From NCBI GenBank assembly GCA_938073905.1, contig CALJEN010000002.1, forward strand, positions 1-64,000: DNA of 64,000 nt, given 5' to 3'. Both the position numbers and the translations under genes were made by a program. The stretch comes from an uncultured Sulfolobales archaeon. GTDB taxonomy: Archaea > Thermoproteota > Thermoprotei_A > Sulfolobales > NBVN01. Below, piece after piece: positions 1 through 8,291 of the stretch; within the stretch, counting starts at the first letter, position 1, and every line of letters starts with the position of its first letter. A model generated the notes under the pieces. It had not been told where the DNA came from, did not search any database, and saw only the letters and a program-made list of their open reading frames with translations.

Positions 1-73
1 AGGCCAGCACCAGAGCCACGGCCACCAGTATCACGACGGCGATTATCGGCTCTATGCCCCTGCGCATGGACAT
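1..73 (-). CDS. Type IV pilin/archaellin-like protein, N-terminus only (cut by window edge)
   Basis: Only the first 24 codons are visible. They read from ATG at 73 as MSMRRGIEP followed by a long hydrophobic run (IIAVVILVAVALVLA). This is the layout of an archaeal class III signal peptide: short basic leader, RRG just before the cleavage point, then a hydrophobic helix that forms the pilin core. The family is processed by a PibD/FlaK-like prepilin peptidase. A GGAG ribosome-binding motif lies 5-8 bases before the start and a TATA-like box about 31 bases before it. The rest of the protein is outside the window, so archaellin, adhesion pilin and other pilin-like roles cannot be told apart. Confidence 0.6.
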   Translation of the reverse strand, partial: MSMRRGIEPIIAVVILVAVALVLA

Positions 74-103
74 TTTCTCCGCCGAGGGCGTATGCTCTCT
101 GGG

Positions 104-114
104 AATATAAAAAC
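104..114 (-). promoter_or_regulatory. TATA-like promoter of the edge pilin gene
   Basis: On the minus strand the sequence reads GTTTTTATATT about 31 bases before the pilin ATG at 73. This is the spacing of an archaeal TATA box with a very short leader. Confidence 0.5.
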
Positions 115-135
115 ACTGGTCACCGAGTCCCGGAG

Positions 136-348
136 CTAGGCCAACTGTTCCGCTATGCTCCTCCTGGCGGGCTCCGGGAGGGAGTCTAGCCTGACCACCC
201 TGGCCCTCTCGGGGACTCTGGCCGTCTCCGGGGAGACCACCAGGTACTTCGAGGGGCTATCGTCCGCCCTGCTCTTGACGACCCTCACCTTGACGTACCT
301 CCCGGGCTCCAGCTCCACGTATGCGTACTTCCCCTTCTTCAGCCCCAC
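136..348 (-). CDS. Small conserved crenarchaeal protein (DUF5622-like)
   Basis: This is the C-terminal part of the longer minus-strand ORF in the track. I trimmed it to GTG at 348, giving about 70 residues that begin VGLKKGKYAYVELEPGRYVK. The protein is small, basic and beta-rich (KYAYVELEPGRYVKVRV, then SKYLVVSPETARVPERARVV). The pattern resembles the short crenarchaeal family I remember as DUF5622, whose function is unknown; the family name is from memory. The upstream codons of the track ORF are low-complexity shadow translation of the neighbouring gene. GTG at 357 is an alternative start. Confidence 0.55.
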   Translation of the reverse strand: MGLKKGKYAYVELEPGRYVKVRVVKSRADDSPSKYLVVSPETARVPERARVVRLDSLPEPARRSIAEQLA

Positions 349-509
349 CTTCCGCACCGAGCAGAACTGCTCGCCGCTCGGGGCTATAAGCTTGCGCGAC
401 CGGGCATCGGCCCCGACCAGGGCCGCGGACCCGCAATAGTGGCTTATTAAGGTGCGACCCGCGCTAGGAAAAAAGAGCCGTGCTCTCGACCGGGGGACCT
501 GCCCTGGTT

Positions 510-1988
510 CTAGACCTCTATCTCGGCAGTCCGGGGCAGCTTGGTCAGCTGGTGGACCTCTATGACCGGGTACCTGCCCCCGTTCGCGTACCCCACGTAC
601 ACTCCGGTGCAGAACACCAGGTCGCCGACCGCGAGCTCCGCCGCGTTCTCGAGCCTGCTGAGGTCGAGCGCGAAGATCCCTATCCGCACCGCCGGCCTCG
701 CTGGCGTGGGCATCCAGGGCCTCCCCTCGTTTGCCGGCACCATCACCACCGCCCTCACCACCCCGAAGGCGAGCACGCTCTCGCCCGCGCTGACGATCAC
801 TCCCTTGAAGTAGACCTCGCTGCCAACCTCCGGGCAGACCAGCACCCTGGGCAGGACTTCTGTCATGATGAGCGTCCACTTCGCGACGGCGTACAGCAGG
901 GCCCGGCTCCTGACCTCCCCGAACCGCGGGACTGGTGGTGCTTTGGGCGGCATGCCCTCGGCCAGCTCCTCGATGACCCCCCTGGCTATCTCCCTGGCCT
1001 CGGCGAGGAGCTCCTCGTAGCCCTCCTCGCACCTCATCATCTTGACCACGGCCTCCCTGAGCTTCTCCAGCGCCACCAGGAGCTCGTCGGCCAGCCTCCT
1101 GAGGTCCTCCGGGAGAGTCTCCCTGTCCCTGAACCTCTTGAGGAACTCTATCCTGGTCTCGATAGCTCTGAGGAGCCCCACGGGCGCCGGGAGCATCAGC
1201 TCCTCGAAGACCTCGCCCAGCTCCTCCCATAGGAGGGGCAGGATCCCCTCGCTGGCGTTGGCCAGAGCCCCATCCAAGTCCTCCAGGGACTCGTTGACCC
1301 TCAGCCTCAGCATCTCGCTGAGCCTGGCGGCGGCCAGCACCCTCCCCACGGCCGAGAGGCTCCCCGCTTTCCTGAGCTCCTTGAGCAGCTCGGCGACCAC
1401 GTTGGCCTCGCGGACTCTGGCCCTGACCCTGGCCTCGATCTCGGCCCTCGCCCTCTCCACCACGGTCGCGCTCAGCTCGGCCTGCAGCCTCCTCAGCTCC
1501 CTGCGGACCTCACCGAGTATCCTGGCCGTCTCGTTGACCAGGCCCCTGGAGAAGTACTCCTCGGCCTCCTCGAGCTTGGCCTTCAGCTCCTCGATCCCGA
1601 GCTCCGCGACCAGCCTCTTCAGCGTGGCTATCTCCATCAGCAGACCGGCGGCCACGGGCCTCGGCGCTCCTAGGGTCTCCCTAGCCGCGGAACCCGCCGC
1701 TATCAGCGCTAGGAGGGCCAGGCTCCTGGCTCTGCCGATGTCCCCGGCGTCCAGCGCCTGGCGCGCCTGGACCAGCAGCTCCTCGGCCCTGGAGACGTCC
1801 ACGCCCGCTTCCTTCAGCCTCGCCACGACATCGGCTACCGCCTCGATCAGCTCGCGGACTGCCTCGGTGTCCCCCACCGCTCGGGAGCTCGGCTGGACCT
1901 GCGCCGCGGCCACCACGGCTGGCGGGATGCTGGATGCTACCACGATCGCTAGCAGCAGGACCCCCATCCACCGACTACGCAGTGCCAC
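510..1988 (-). CDS. Secreted or membrane-anchored helical protein with C-terminal OB-like beta domain
   Basis: This is a 492-residue protein with an N-terminal signal peptide or anchor (residues about 8-28, MGVLLLAIVVASSIPPAVVA). Residues about 40-340 are charged and alanine/leucine/glutamate/arginine-rich, predicted long helices or coiled coils that probably act outside the cell. Residues about 380-492 switch to a beta-rich segment (GSEVYFKGVIVSAG, then VGDLVFCTGVYVGY) that resembles an OB-fold-like barrel by eye. The start is GTG at 1988; ATG at 1967 (MGVLL) is an alternative. I do not recognise a named family. It is transcribed alone, with the aldo/keto reductase further upstream on the same strand. 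Confidence 0.6.
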   Translation of the reverse strand: MALRSRWMGVLLLAIVVASSIPPAVVAAAQVQPSSRAVGDTEAVRELIEAVADVVARLKEAGVDVSRAEELLVQARQALDAGDIGRARSLALLALIAAGSAARETLGAPRPVAAGLLMEIATLKRLVAELGIEELKAKLEEAEEYFSRGLVNETARILGEVRRELRRLQAELSATVVERARAEIEARVRARVREANVVAELLKELRKAGSLSAVGRVLAAARLSEMLRLRVNESLEDLDGALANASEGILPLLWEELGEVFEELMLPAPVGLLRAIETRIEFLKRFRDRETLPEDLRRLADELLVALEKLREAVVKMMRCEEGYEELLAEAREIARGVIEELAEGMPPKAPPVPRFGEVRSRALLYAVAKWTLIMTEVLPRVLVCPEVGSEVYFKGVIVSAGESVLAFGVVRAVVMVPANEGRPWMPTPARPAVRIGIFALDLSRLENAAELAVGDLVFCTGVYVGYANGGRYPVIEVHQLTKLPRTAEIEV

Positions 1989-2070
1989 TTGGCACCACCG
2001 GCAGGCTCCTCGCTTCCGGAGTACTTAGATACTGCGGCGAGACTCGCGGGGAACCTGGGCGAGACCGGGC

Positions 2071-2895
2071 TCAGGGCCCAGACCTCTCCAGCAGCTCCAG
2101 GTCCTCCGGCCTCAGCCTCCAGCCCAGGGCTCCCCGTATCTCCTCCACGTGCTCTACCCTCTCGGACTTCGGTATCGCTACGACCGCTGGGCGCGAGACG
2201 AGGAAGTTCAGGGCCACCTGGACTGGCGTCCTGCCGCACCTCGAGGCCACCTCCCTCACGGACTTGCTCCTCAGGACGGCCCCCCTCTCCAGGGGACTGT
2301 AGGCCACTAGGGTCACCCCTAGCCTCAGGCACGCGGGGAGGAGGTCTCCCTCCGCAGACCTGTCCAGGACGCTGTACTTGACCTGGTCGACGACTAACTC
2401 GTGCTTCGCCGCCGACTCCACGGCCTCCTCGAGCTGGCCCGCGTCGAAGTTGCTGACCCCCACGTACCTAGCGAGACCCCTCTCGGCCACCGCCTCGAGA
2501 GACCTCACCTGGACCCTTATCGGGGCCAGGTCGTCGGGCCAGTGTATCAGGACGAGGTCCGCGTGGCTCGCTCCGAGCCTCCGGAGGCTGGCCTCCGCGG
2601 CCCTGACGGCCCTCTCGGGGTCTCGGAACCTGTGCGGGTAGAGCTTGGTCACCACGAAGACGGACTCCCGCCCGACCTCCCTCAGGACTCTGCCGACGAG
2701 CTCCTCCGCTCTCCCGCCCCCGTACATCTCCGCCGTGTCCACCAGGTCGAGGCCGAGCTCCACCGCGCGGACGAGGGCCCTGAAGGCTCCCTCCTCGTTT
2801 TTTATGCCCCAGGTCCCCATGCCGACGGCGCTCACCGTCTCGCCGGTCCTCCCGAGGGGCTTCCTGTCCGAGTAGTCCACCGGGAACTTGGGCAA
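2071..2895 (-). CDS. Aldo/keto reductase
   Basis: This is a 274-residue TIM-barrel NAD(P)H-dependent oxidoreductase of the AKR superfamily. The catalytic tetrad is visible: Asp53 and Tyr58 (VDTAEMYG), Lys84 (TKLYP) and His118 (LVLIHWP). The C-terminal cofactor-binding part carries AIPKSERVEHVEE, the usual AKR phosphate-binding stretch. The length is normal or slightly short for the family. Substrate cannot be deduced; archaeal members act on small aldehydes or sugars. The start is TTG at 2895. It lies 33 bases after the membrane hydrolase gene on the same strand and may share its transcript. Confidence 0.88.
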   Translation of the reverse strand: MPKFPVDYSDRKPLGRTGETVSAVGMGTWGIKNEEGAFRALVRAVELGLDLVDTAEMYGGGRAEELVGRVLREVGRESVFVVTKLYPHRFRDPERAVRAAEASLRRLGASHADLVLIHWPDDLAPIRVQVRSLEAVAERGLARYVGVSNFDAGQLEEAVESAAKHELVVDQVKYSVLDRSAEGDLLPACLRLGVTLVAYSPLERGAVLRSKSVREVASRCGRTPVQVALNFLVSRPAVVAIPKSERVEHVEEIRGALGWRLRPEDLELLERSGP

Positions 2896-2928
2896 GCGGC
2901 CCGCCGGAGAGCTGTCGCCGGAGCGCTA

Positions 2929-3612
2929 TTAACTGCCGACCCTCGCCAGGAGAGCGAAGTCTAGAGCCAGGACGAGAAAGCCGGCCAGGGCCGAGGTAGC
3001 GAAGGACTCGGTCACCAGGTACGCGAGCATTGCTACCGCAGCCGAGGGTCCCGCGAGCAGGACGGCTGCGTAGGCGTCCGAGCTGCCCGTCGAAGCGGGT
3101 CCCCGGATCCTGGGGCCGAACCACCCGAGCCACCTCACGCCGCTCTTCGTGAGGCTGTCCTCGGCCAGGTGGAGGCAGTAGGAGGTGAAGGACGCGGCGA
3201 ACGCGGCGAGGGCGGCGTAGCTCGCCGAGATCCCGAAGGGGACCCCCAGCGAGCCGGCGAGGACGCCCAGCGCGTGGACTACCAGAGCCACGAGGGCAGC
3301 GCAGAAGCCCGCGACGTAGAGAGCGGCCCACACGGAGTGGTAGAGGCCCCTGTGGGACTTGACTAGGGGGCTCACCGGGGCGTAGGCCACGAGCCCCAGG
3401 ACGCTGCCCCTGCACGAGACGTCGCAGTCCGGGGCCCTGGAAACGTCCATGAAGACCAGGACGGCCAGCACGTGCTCCGCCCTGACCAGCTCCAGGAGGC
3501 GCGCCGAGAGCTCCCCCAGCGTGCTCGAGGAGGCTAGGGGGTCGCCGTAGAGGAGCACCAGCGCCAGCAGGACGTAGTAGGCGTGCAGAGCTACGTGAGC
3601 GGACCCCCTCAT
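2929..3612 (-). CDS. Membrane-bound metal-dependent hydrolase (DUF457/YdjM-like)
   Basis: This is a 227-residue integral membrane protein with about five hydrophobic segments. Two motif blocks match the DUF457 (YdjM/LexA-regulated) family: SHRGLYHSV near residue 90 and YCLHLAEDSLTKSGV near residue 147. The His and Asp residues in these blocks are thought to bind a metal. Known relatives are predicted membrane hydrolases, some acting on phospholipids, but the substrate is not established. I chose ATG at 3612 over the upstream TTG at 3624. The gene is divergent from ppdK. Confidence 0.7.
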   Translation of the reverse strand: MRGSAHVALHAYYVLLALVLLYGDPLASSSTLGELSARLLELVRAEHVLAVLVFMDVSRAPDCDVSCRGSVLGLVAYAPVSPLVKSHRGLYHSVWAALYVAGFCAALVALVVHALGVLAGSLGVPFGISASYAALAAFAASFTSYCLHLAEDSLTKSGVRWLGWFGPRIRGPASTGSSDAYAAVLLAGPSAAVAMLAYLVTESFATSALAGFLVLALDFALLARVGS

Positions 3613-3710
3613 GCACGCACCCAAACGTGTTCGCTAGACCGGGTATTATCGGCCCTCGGCGTCTCCGGACAGTCCGACACCGGGACGCGGGTGCGGTCTC
3701 GCGCGTTCCG

Positions 3711-3718
3711 TTTAAAAG
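3711..3718 (+). promoter_or_regulatory. TATA box of ppdK
   Basis: TTTAAAAG lies about 40 bases before the GTG start at 3751. A GGTGAT ribosome-binding motif follows at 3739-3744. This supports GTG 3751 over the much earlier ORF start at 3583. Confidence 0.6.
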
Positions 3719-3750
3719 CCGCCCGGTTTCTCAACCTTGGTGATAGACTA

Positions 3751-6657
3751 GTGTCGGCGAGGAAGTACGTCTACGCGTTCGACGAGGGGGACTGGAGGGA
3801 CAAGAAGCTGCTCGGCGGCAAGGGGTCCTCCCTAGCGCAGATGACCCAGATGGGCCTGCCGGTGCCGCCCGGGTTCACGATAACGACCGAGGCCTGCCGC
3901 GAGTTCTACGCTCCCAGAGCGGCGGAGATGGACCGCGTAGTCAGGGAGCTCGAGCGCAACCCGCCTCCCGCCGTCAGGGACGAGCTCATAAGGAGGGCCT
4001 GGGCCATCATAGACTCCCTGGAGCTCCCCGAGGGGCTCATGGAGCAGGTCAGGGAGTACATGGGGAAGCTCGAGGAGGCGGCCGGGAAGAGGTTCGGGGC
4101 CACCGAGGGCCTCCCTCTCCTCGTGTCGGTCAGGTCAGGAGCGGCAGTCTCGATGCCCGGCATGATGGACACCGTCCTGAACCTGGGGCTCAACGACGAG
4201 GTCGTCAAGGCCCTCGCCAGGGCCTCCGGGAACGAGTGGTTCGCCTACGACACCTACAGGAGGTTCCTCCAGATGTTCGGGCGCATAGTGCTCGGAATAG
4301 ACGAGAAGCTCTTCGACGAGGCCTTCAGGAGGGCCGACGAGGAGTTCAGGAGGGTCGCCGCCGAGAGGTACCCGGAGGAGCTGAGGGCCATCGGGGAGGT
4401 CTACCCGAAGTACAGTCCGAGGCTGGACGCCCAGCCACCGAGGGACGTGGCTCCCGGGCTCTGGGAGGAGTCCGTCGGCTACCTCAAGAGGCTCGTCGAG
4501 GAGTACAAGAAGATAATCCGGGAGAGCTGGGGCGAGTTCCCGCAGGACCCGATGAGGCAGCTGGAGCTCGCGATCAGGGCAGTCTTCAGGTCCTGGATGA
4601 ACCCGAGAGCCATATTCTACAGGATAGCGAACAAGATAACCCCCGACGTGGCCGACTGCACGGCAGTCAACGTAGTCACGATGGTCTACGGCAACATGGG
4701 CTGGGACTCCGGAACCGGGGTCTACTTCACTAGAGACGTGGCCACGGGCGAGAACACCCCCTACGGAGAGTTCCTGCCGAACGCCCAGGGAGAGGACGTC
4801 GTGGCCGGCATAAGGACTCCGCTCAGCCTGGAGGAGCTCGAGAAGTCCATGCCCCACCTCTACGAGCAGCTCATAGAGGCCGGCAAGAGGCTCGAGAGGA
4901 TAAACAGGGACGTGATGGACATAGAGTTCACGATAGAGAGGGGCAGGCTCTACTTCCTCCAGAACAGGGTAGCCAAGATGACTCCGCTGGCCAGGGTGAA
5001 GACGGCCGTGGAGATGGCGAAGGAGGGCGTGATAACGAGGGAGGAGGCGGTCCTCAAGGTGTCTCCCGAGGCAGTCCTCAAGCTCCTCTACCCGACGATA
5101 GACCCCAAGGTCAAAGCGACCCCTCTGACCAAGGGGCTGGCGGCCTCTCCCGGTGCCGTCTCCGGGCAGGTGGTGTTCGACCCGGATACGGCGGTCGAGT
5201 GGGCCAGGAAGGGCAGGAGGGTCGTCCTCGTCAGGGTCGAGACCAAGCCCGACGACGTCCACGGGTTCTACGCCGCCGTGGGCATACTGACGTCTAGAGG
5301 AGGGCTCACGTCCCACGCGGCCGTGGTCGCTCGCGGCATAGGGAAGCCCGCGGTGGTCGGAGCCGAGGCGATCAGGATAGACTACGATACCCGCACGTTC
5401 GCGGTGGGTGACGTGGTCGTCAGGGAGGGAGACTGGGTGACGATAGACGGCAGCACGGGCTACGTTTACCTGGGCGAGATACCGACCGTCCTCCCCGAGG
5501 TGAGGGGAGAGCTCGAGGAGCTGCTCTCCTGGGCCGACGGCATCAGGAGGCTGGGCGTGAGGGCAAACGCGGACGTCCCCGAGGACGCGGTCATAGCGAG
5601 GAAGTTCGGTGCCGAGGGCATAGGGCTCCTGAGGATAGAGAGAATGTTCAGGAGGCCCGAGAGGCTGGAGCTGCTCAGGAAGGTCATCCTGGCCGAGAGC
5701 AGGGAGGAGAGGGAGGTGTACCTCAGGGAGCTCTCGAGGATGCTCAAGGGAGACTTCAAGGAGATGCTGAAGATCATGGACGGCCTGCCGGTGGTCATAA
5801 GGCTGATAGACCCGCCGCTCCACGAGTTCCTGCCGGCACCCGAGGAGGTGATAAGGGAGCTCTACGAGACCAGGCTCGCCATAGTCGAGGCGAGGACTCG
5901 GGGCTCAGAGACCGAGATACCCAAGCTGGAGGAGAGGGCGAGGCACCTGGAGTGGCTCTACAAGAGGGTCTCCGTGCTCAAGGAGCACAACCCGATGCTC
6001 GGCCACAGGGGCGTCAGAGTCGGGGTGACGCACCCCGAGATATACTACTACCTCGCCAGAGCCATGGCGGAGGCGGCCGCGGAGCTGAAGCTCGAGGGGC
6101 ACAACCCCGTCCTCGAGATAATGATCCCGCAGACGGCCCACGTGAACGAGATAAGGTTCGTGAAGCAGAAGGCCATAGTGCCGGCCCTCGAGGACGTGAG
6201 GAGGGAGTACGGGGTAGACCTCGACGTCAAGGTGGGGACGATGATAGAGACCGTCAGGGCCTGCCTGACCGCCCGGGAGATAGCGAAGGAGGTGGACTTC
6301 TTCAGCTTCGGGACCAACGACCTGACCCAGGCTACCTTCAGCTTCAGCAGGGACGACGCCGAGAACAAGTTCCTGCCCCAGTACCTCGAGCTGGAGATAC
6401 TCAGGGAGAACCCGTTCGAGGTGATAGACGTGAGCGGCGTAGGCAAGCTCGTGGAGCTGGGCACGAGGGAGGGGAAGGAGGCCAACCCGAACCTCGAGGT
6501 CGGGATATGCGGAGAGCACGGCGGTGACCCGAAGTCGATAGAGTTCCTCCACAGAGCCGGTCTAGACTACGTGAGCGCGTCACCGTTCAGAGTGGTCATA
6601 GCGAGGCTGGCCGCGGCTCAAGCGGCCCTGGCCTCCAGGCGCCGGGAGCTGGAGTAG
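3751..6657 (+). CDS. ppdK: Pyruvate, phosphate dikinase
   Basis: PPDK interconverts pyruvate, ATP and phosphate with phosphoenolpyruvate, AMP and pyrophosphate, and can act in gluconeogenesis or glycolysis. The order is typical: N-terminal ATP-grasp nucleotide domain (GGKGSSLAQMTQMGLPVPPGF near residue 28, SVRSGAAVSMPGMMDT near 127), a central phosphohistidine domain with GGLTSHAAVVARG and catalytic His522, and a C-terminal PEP/pyruvate barrel with FGTNDLTQATF and GICGEHGG (catalytic Cys920). At 968 residues it is somewhat longer than bacterial enzymes. I trimmed the start to GTG 3751 because of the TATA box at 3711 and the Shine-Dalgarno motif; the ORF-track start at 3583 overlaps the divergent neighbour and adds unrelated sequence. 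Confidence 0.95.
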   Translation: MSARKYVYAFDEGDWRDKKLLGGKGSSLAQMTQMGLPVPPGFTITTEACREFYAPRAAEMDRVVRELERNPPPAVRDELIRRAWAIIDSLELPEGLMEQVREYMGKLEEAAGKRFGATEGLPLLVSVRSGAAVSMPGMMDTVLNLGLNDEVVKALARASGNEWFAYDTYRRFLQMFGRIVLGIDEKLFDEAFRRADEEFRRVAAERYPEELRAIGEVYPKYSPRLDAQPPRDVAPGLWEESVGYLKRLVEEYKKIIRESWGEFPQDPMRQLELAIRAVFRSWMNPRAIFYRIANKITPDVADCTAVNVVTMVYGNMGWDSGTGVYFTRDVATGENTPYGEFLPNAQGEDVVAGIRTPLSLEELEKSMPHLYEQLIEAGKRLERINRDVMDIEFTIERGRLYFLQNRVAKMTPLARVKTAVEMAKEGVITREEAVLKVSPEAVLKLLYPTIDPKVKATPLTKGLAASPGAVSGQVVFDPDTAVEWARKGRRVVLVRVETKPDDVHGFYAAVGILTSRGGLTSHAAVVARGIGKPAVVGAEAIRIDYDTRTFAVGDVVVREGDWVTIDGSTGYVYLGEIPTVLPEVRGELEELLSWADGIRRLGVRANADVPEDAVIARKFGAEGIGLLRIERMFRRPERLELLRKVILAESREEREVYLRELSRMLKGDFKEMLKIMDGLPVVIRLIDPPLHEFLPAPEEVIRELYETRLAIVEARTRGSETEIPKLEERARHLEWLYKRVSVLKEHNPMLGHRGVRVGVTHPEIYYYLARAMAEAAAELKLEGHNPVLEIMIPQTAHVNEIRFVKQKAIVPALEDVRREYGVDLDVKVGTMIETVRACLTAREIAKEVDFFSFGTNDLTQATFSFSRDDAENKFLPQYLELEILRENPFEVIDVSGVGKLVELGTREGKEANPNLEVGICGEHGGDPKSIEFLHRAGLDYVSASPFRVVIARLAAAQAALASRRRELE

Positions 6658-6699
6658 AGAGGACAACGCTTTTACGCTCTCAGACCGCGGCAGCTCTTC

Positions 6700-6716
6700 C
6701 CGGGGTTTCGCCCCGG
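6700..6716 (+). terminator. GC-rich hairpin after ppdK
   Basis: CCGGGG-TTTCG-CCCCGG forms a 6-bp perfect stem with a 5-base loop, 43 bases after the ppdK stop and before the next promoter. It has no T-run, so a termination role is inferred. Confidence 0.35.
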
Positions 6717-6739
6717 CCGGGAGCGGGCTCCGTAGAACG

Positions 6740-6747
6740 CTTATAGG
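6740..6747 (+). promoter_or_regulatory. TATA-like box of the CDF transporter gene
   Basis: CTTATAGG lies about 36 bases before the TTG start at 6777, in a plausible archaeal promoter position. Confidence 0.4.
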
Positions 6748-6776
6748 ACGCTCCTCCAACTCACTCTCGGTACGAG

Positions 6777-7670
6777 TTGAGGCCCATATACGCGGGGTTC
6801 GCGATCAACGTGGTCCTGGTTATCCTGAAGTACCTGGCGAGCGTCGCCTCGGAGTCGGCCTCGGTAAACGCCTCGCTCCGCCACTCCCTGGCCGACCTCA
6901 CGTTCTCCGGACTGATACTGGTCGGAGTACTAGTCCTCAGGCTCAGACCCTCTCCTAGGTTCCCCTTCGGCTACGGGAGGGTCCTCTACGTGACCGGCTT
7001 CGCGGCCGTCATGGTCGCGGTCCTCTACCTGCTCGCCGGGGCCGTCGAGGAGGGCATGAGGAGGCTCTCGGAGCCGGTGATGGAGACCAGCGGTCTCTCG
7101 ATCGCCCTCGTCGCGGTCTCCCTCGCCCTGAACTCCCTCGTCCTCCTGGACGCCCTGCTGAGGTCAAGGGGGACGCACCACCCGGCTCTCCTGGCGACCG
7201 CTGCGGAGAACGGCGCCGACGTCGTCGGCGACTCGGCCGCCCTCCTGGCCCTCGCGCTGGGGAACCCCCTAGTGGACGGCTACGGAGCGTTCGTGGTGGC
7301 CGCGGTGATCGCGGTCTCCTCGGCCAGCCTCGGCTACAGGTACGTGGTCAGCCTGGTGGGGGTGTCGGCACCGAGGGACGTCGTCGGGAGGGTCGTCAAG
7401 GTGGCCCTCTCGGACCCCAGGGTGGTCGACGTCAACGAGGTGAAGTCCCTGCTCCTCGAGCCCGGCAAGTACCTCGTGTTCCTCCAGGTCGAGGTCGACC
7501 CGGAGACCAGGCTGCGCGAGCTCGAGGAGATACGCCACTACATCGAGAGCTCGGTAAGGTCTTCCACCGACGCGGTCGAGAGGATAGTGGTCGAGTTCGT
7601 GAGCCCCAGGGAGCCCAGGCGGAGCTTCACCCGTCTACTGAAGGAGGTCATGAGGCTGCCCAGGCTCTAG
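6777..7670 (+). CDS. Cation diffusion facilitator (CDF) metal exporter
   Basis: This is a 297-residue membrane transporter of the CDF family, which exports divalent metals such as Zn, Mn or Fe in exchange for protons. The first metal motif is the standard HxxxD (HSLAD, residues 36-40). The second, normally HxxxD or DxxxD, reads ENGAD (residues 144-148). Around six hydrophobic helices are followed by a cytoplasmic C-terminal domain from about residue 200 (VVKVALSDPRVVDVNEVKS, then VFLQVEVDPET). The altered second motif could shift metal choice, but the metal cannot be assigned. The start is TTG at 6777, directly after a TATA-like box. Confidence 0.85.
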   Translation: MRPIYAGFAINVVLVILKYLASVASESASVNASLRHSLADLTFSGLILVGVLVLRLRPSPRFPFGYGRVLYVTGFAAVMVAVLYLLAGAVEEGMRRLSEPVMETSGLSIALVAVSLALNSLVLLDALLRSRGTHHPALLATAAENGADVVGDSAALLALALGNPLVDGYGAFVVAAVIAVSSASLGYRYVVSLVGVSAPRDVVGRVVKVALSDPRVVDVNEVKSLLLEPGKYLVFLQVEVDPETRLRELEEIRHYIESSVRSSTDAVERIVVEFVSPREPRRSFTRLLKEVMRLPRL

Positions 7671-7729
7671 CCGAGCCGCCCGGAGCGCGAGCATTTTTCC
7701 TCGGCCGAGCAGTCTCCGCGGTAGTCACC

Positions 7730-8158
7730 ATGTTCCGCGTCGGGACGGTCTACGTGTTCAGGGTTCCGGAGGACGAGGAGCTGGTCTCGTACCTAACGTC
7801 CTTCGCCAGGGAGAGGGGGGTCAGAGCGGGGCTCGTCACGGGCATAGGGGCCCTCAAGAGCTGCGTCCTGGGCTTCTACGACAGGGAGAGGCAGGAGTAC
7901 GAGCGGATAGGAGTGGACGAGGAGGTGGAGCTCGTGAGCCTCACCGGGAACGTGAGCCTCAGGGAGGGGGAGCCGTTCGTCCACGTCCACGCGGTGGTCG
8001 GCAGGAGAGACGGGTCTACGGTCTCCGGCCACCTCTTCGAGGCCAGGGTGTTCGTGGCGGAGGTCGCTGTGCTCGAGCTCCCCGGAGAGGTCGAGCTCCG
8101 CAGGGAGAGGTACGGCGGTCTGTGGCTCTGGGAGCCTGGCCCGCCGGCGCACCGGTAG
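7730..8158 (+). CDS. PPC-domain (DUF296) protein
   Basis: This is a 142-residue single-domain PPC/DUF296 protein. The PPC core is recognisable from GLVTGIGALKSCVLGFYD (residue 34 onward) to PFVHVHAVVGRRDGSTVSGHLFEARV. His85, His87 and His101 form the metal-binding pattern kept in prokaryotic members. Plant relatives carry AT-hook DNA-binding tails, but prokaryotic ones usually stand alone, form trimers, and have no firmly known function. Product databases often call it a DNA-binding protein; that is only an inference here because no DNA-binding tail is visible. It sits alone between the CDF gene and the pilin-like operon. Confidence 0.8.
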   Translation: MFRVGTVYVFRVPEDEELVSYLTSFARERGVRAGLVTGIGALKSCVLGFYDRERQEYERIGVDEEVELVSLTGNVSLREGEPFVHVHAVVGRRDGSTVSGHLFEARVFVAEVAVLELPGEVELRRERYGGLWLWEPGPPAHR

Positions 8159-8220
8159 GCCGCGGTGCCGCGGATTACAGGGAAGACGACGTCGGGTCTC
8201 CGGGAGCCGCGTCGAGCTGG

Positions 8221-8228
8221 TATATAAG
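8221..8228 (+). promoter_or_regulatory. Strong TATA box of the pilin-like operon
   Basis: TATATAAG is preceded by GG. Expected initiation is near 8247-8250, giving a leader of about 40 bases before the first start at 8292. No other strong promoter is seen before 13695, so it probably drives all four overlapping genes. Confidence 0.6.
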
Positions 8229-8291
8229 TAGAATAACGGTTGCAACAGGGTAGAGAGCACGAGGAGAGCCCAGAGTCCCATCCTCACCGAG

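Noticed and set aside
136-1230. 364-residue minus-strand ORF
   Set aside because: Only its last about 70 codons look like a real protein; the rest is a shadow of the secreted helical protein gene in another frame.
3583-3750. ORF-track N-terminal extension of pyruvate phosphate dikinase
   Set aside because: It overlaps the divergent membrane-hydrolase gene and its promoter region, adds unrelated sequence, and lies upstream of a good TATA box and ribosome-binding site for GTG 3751.
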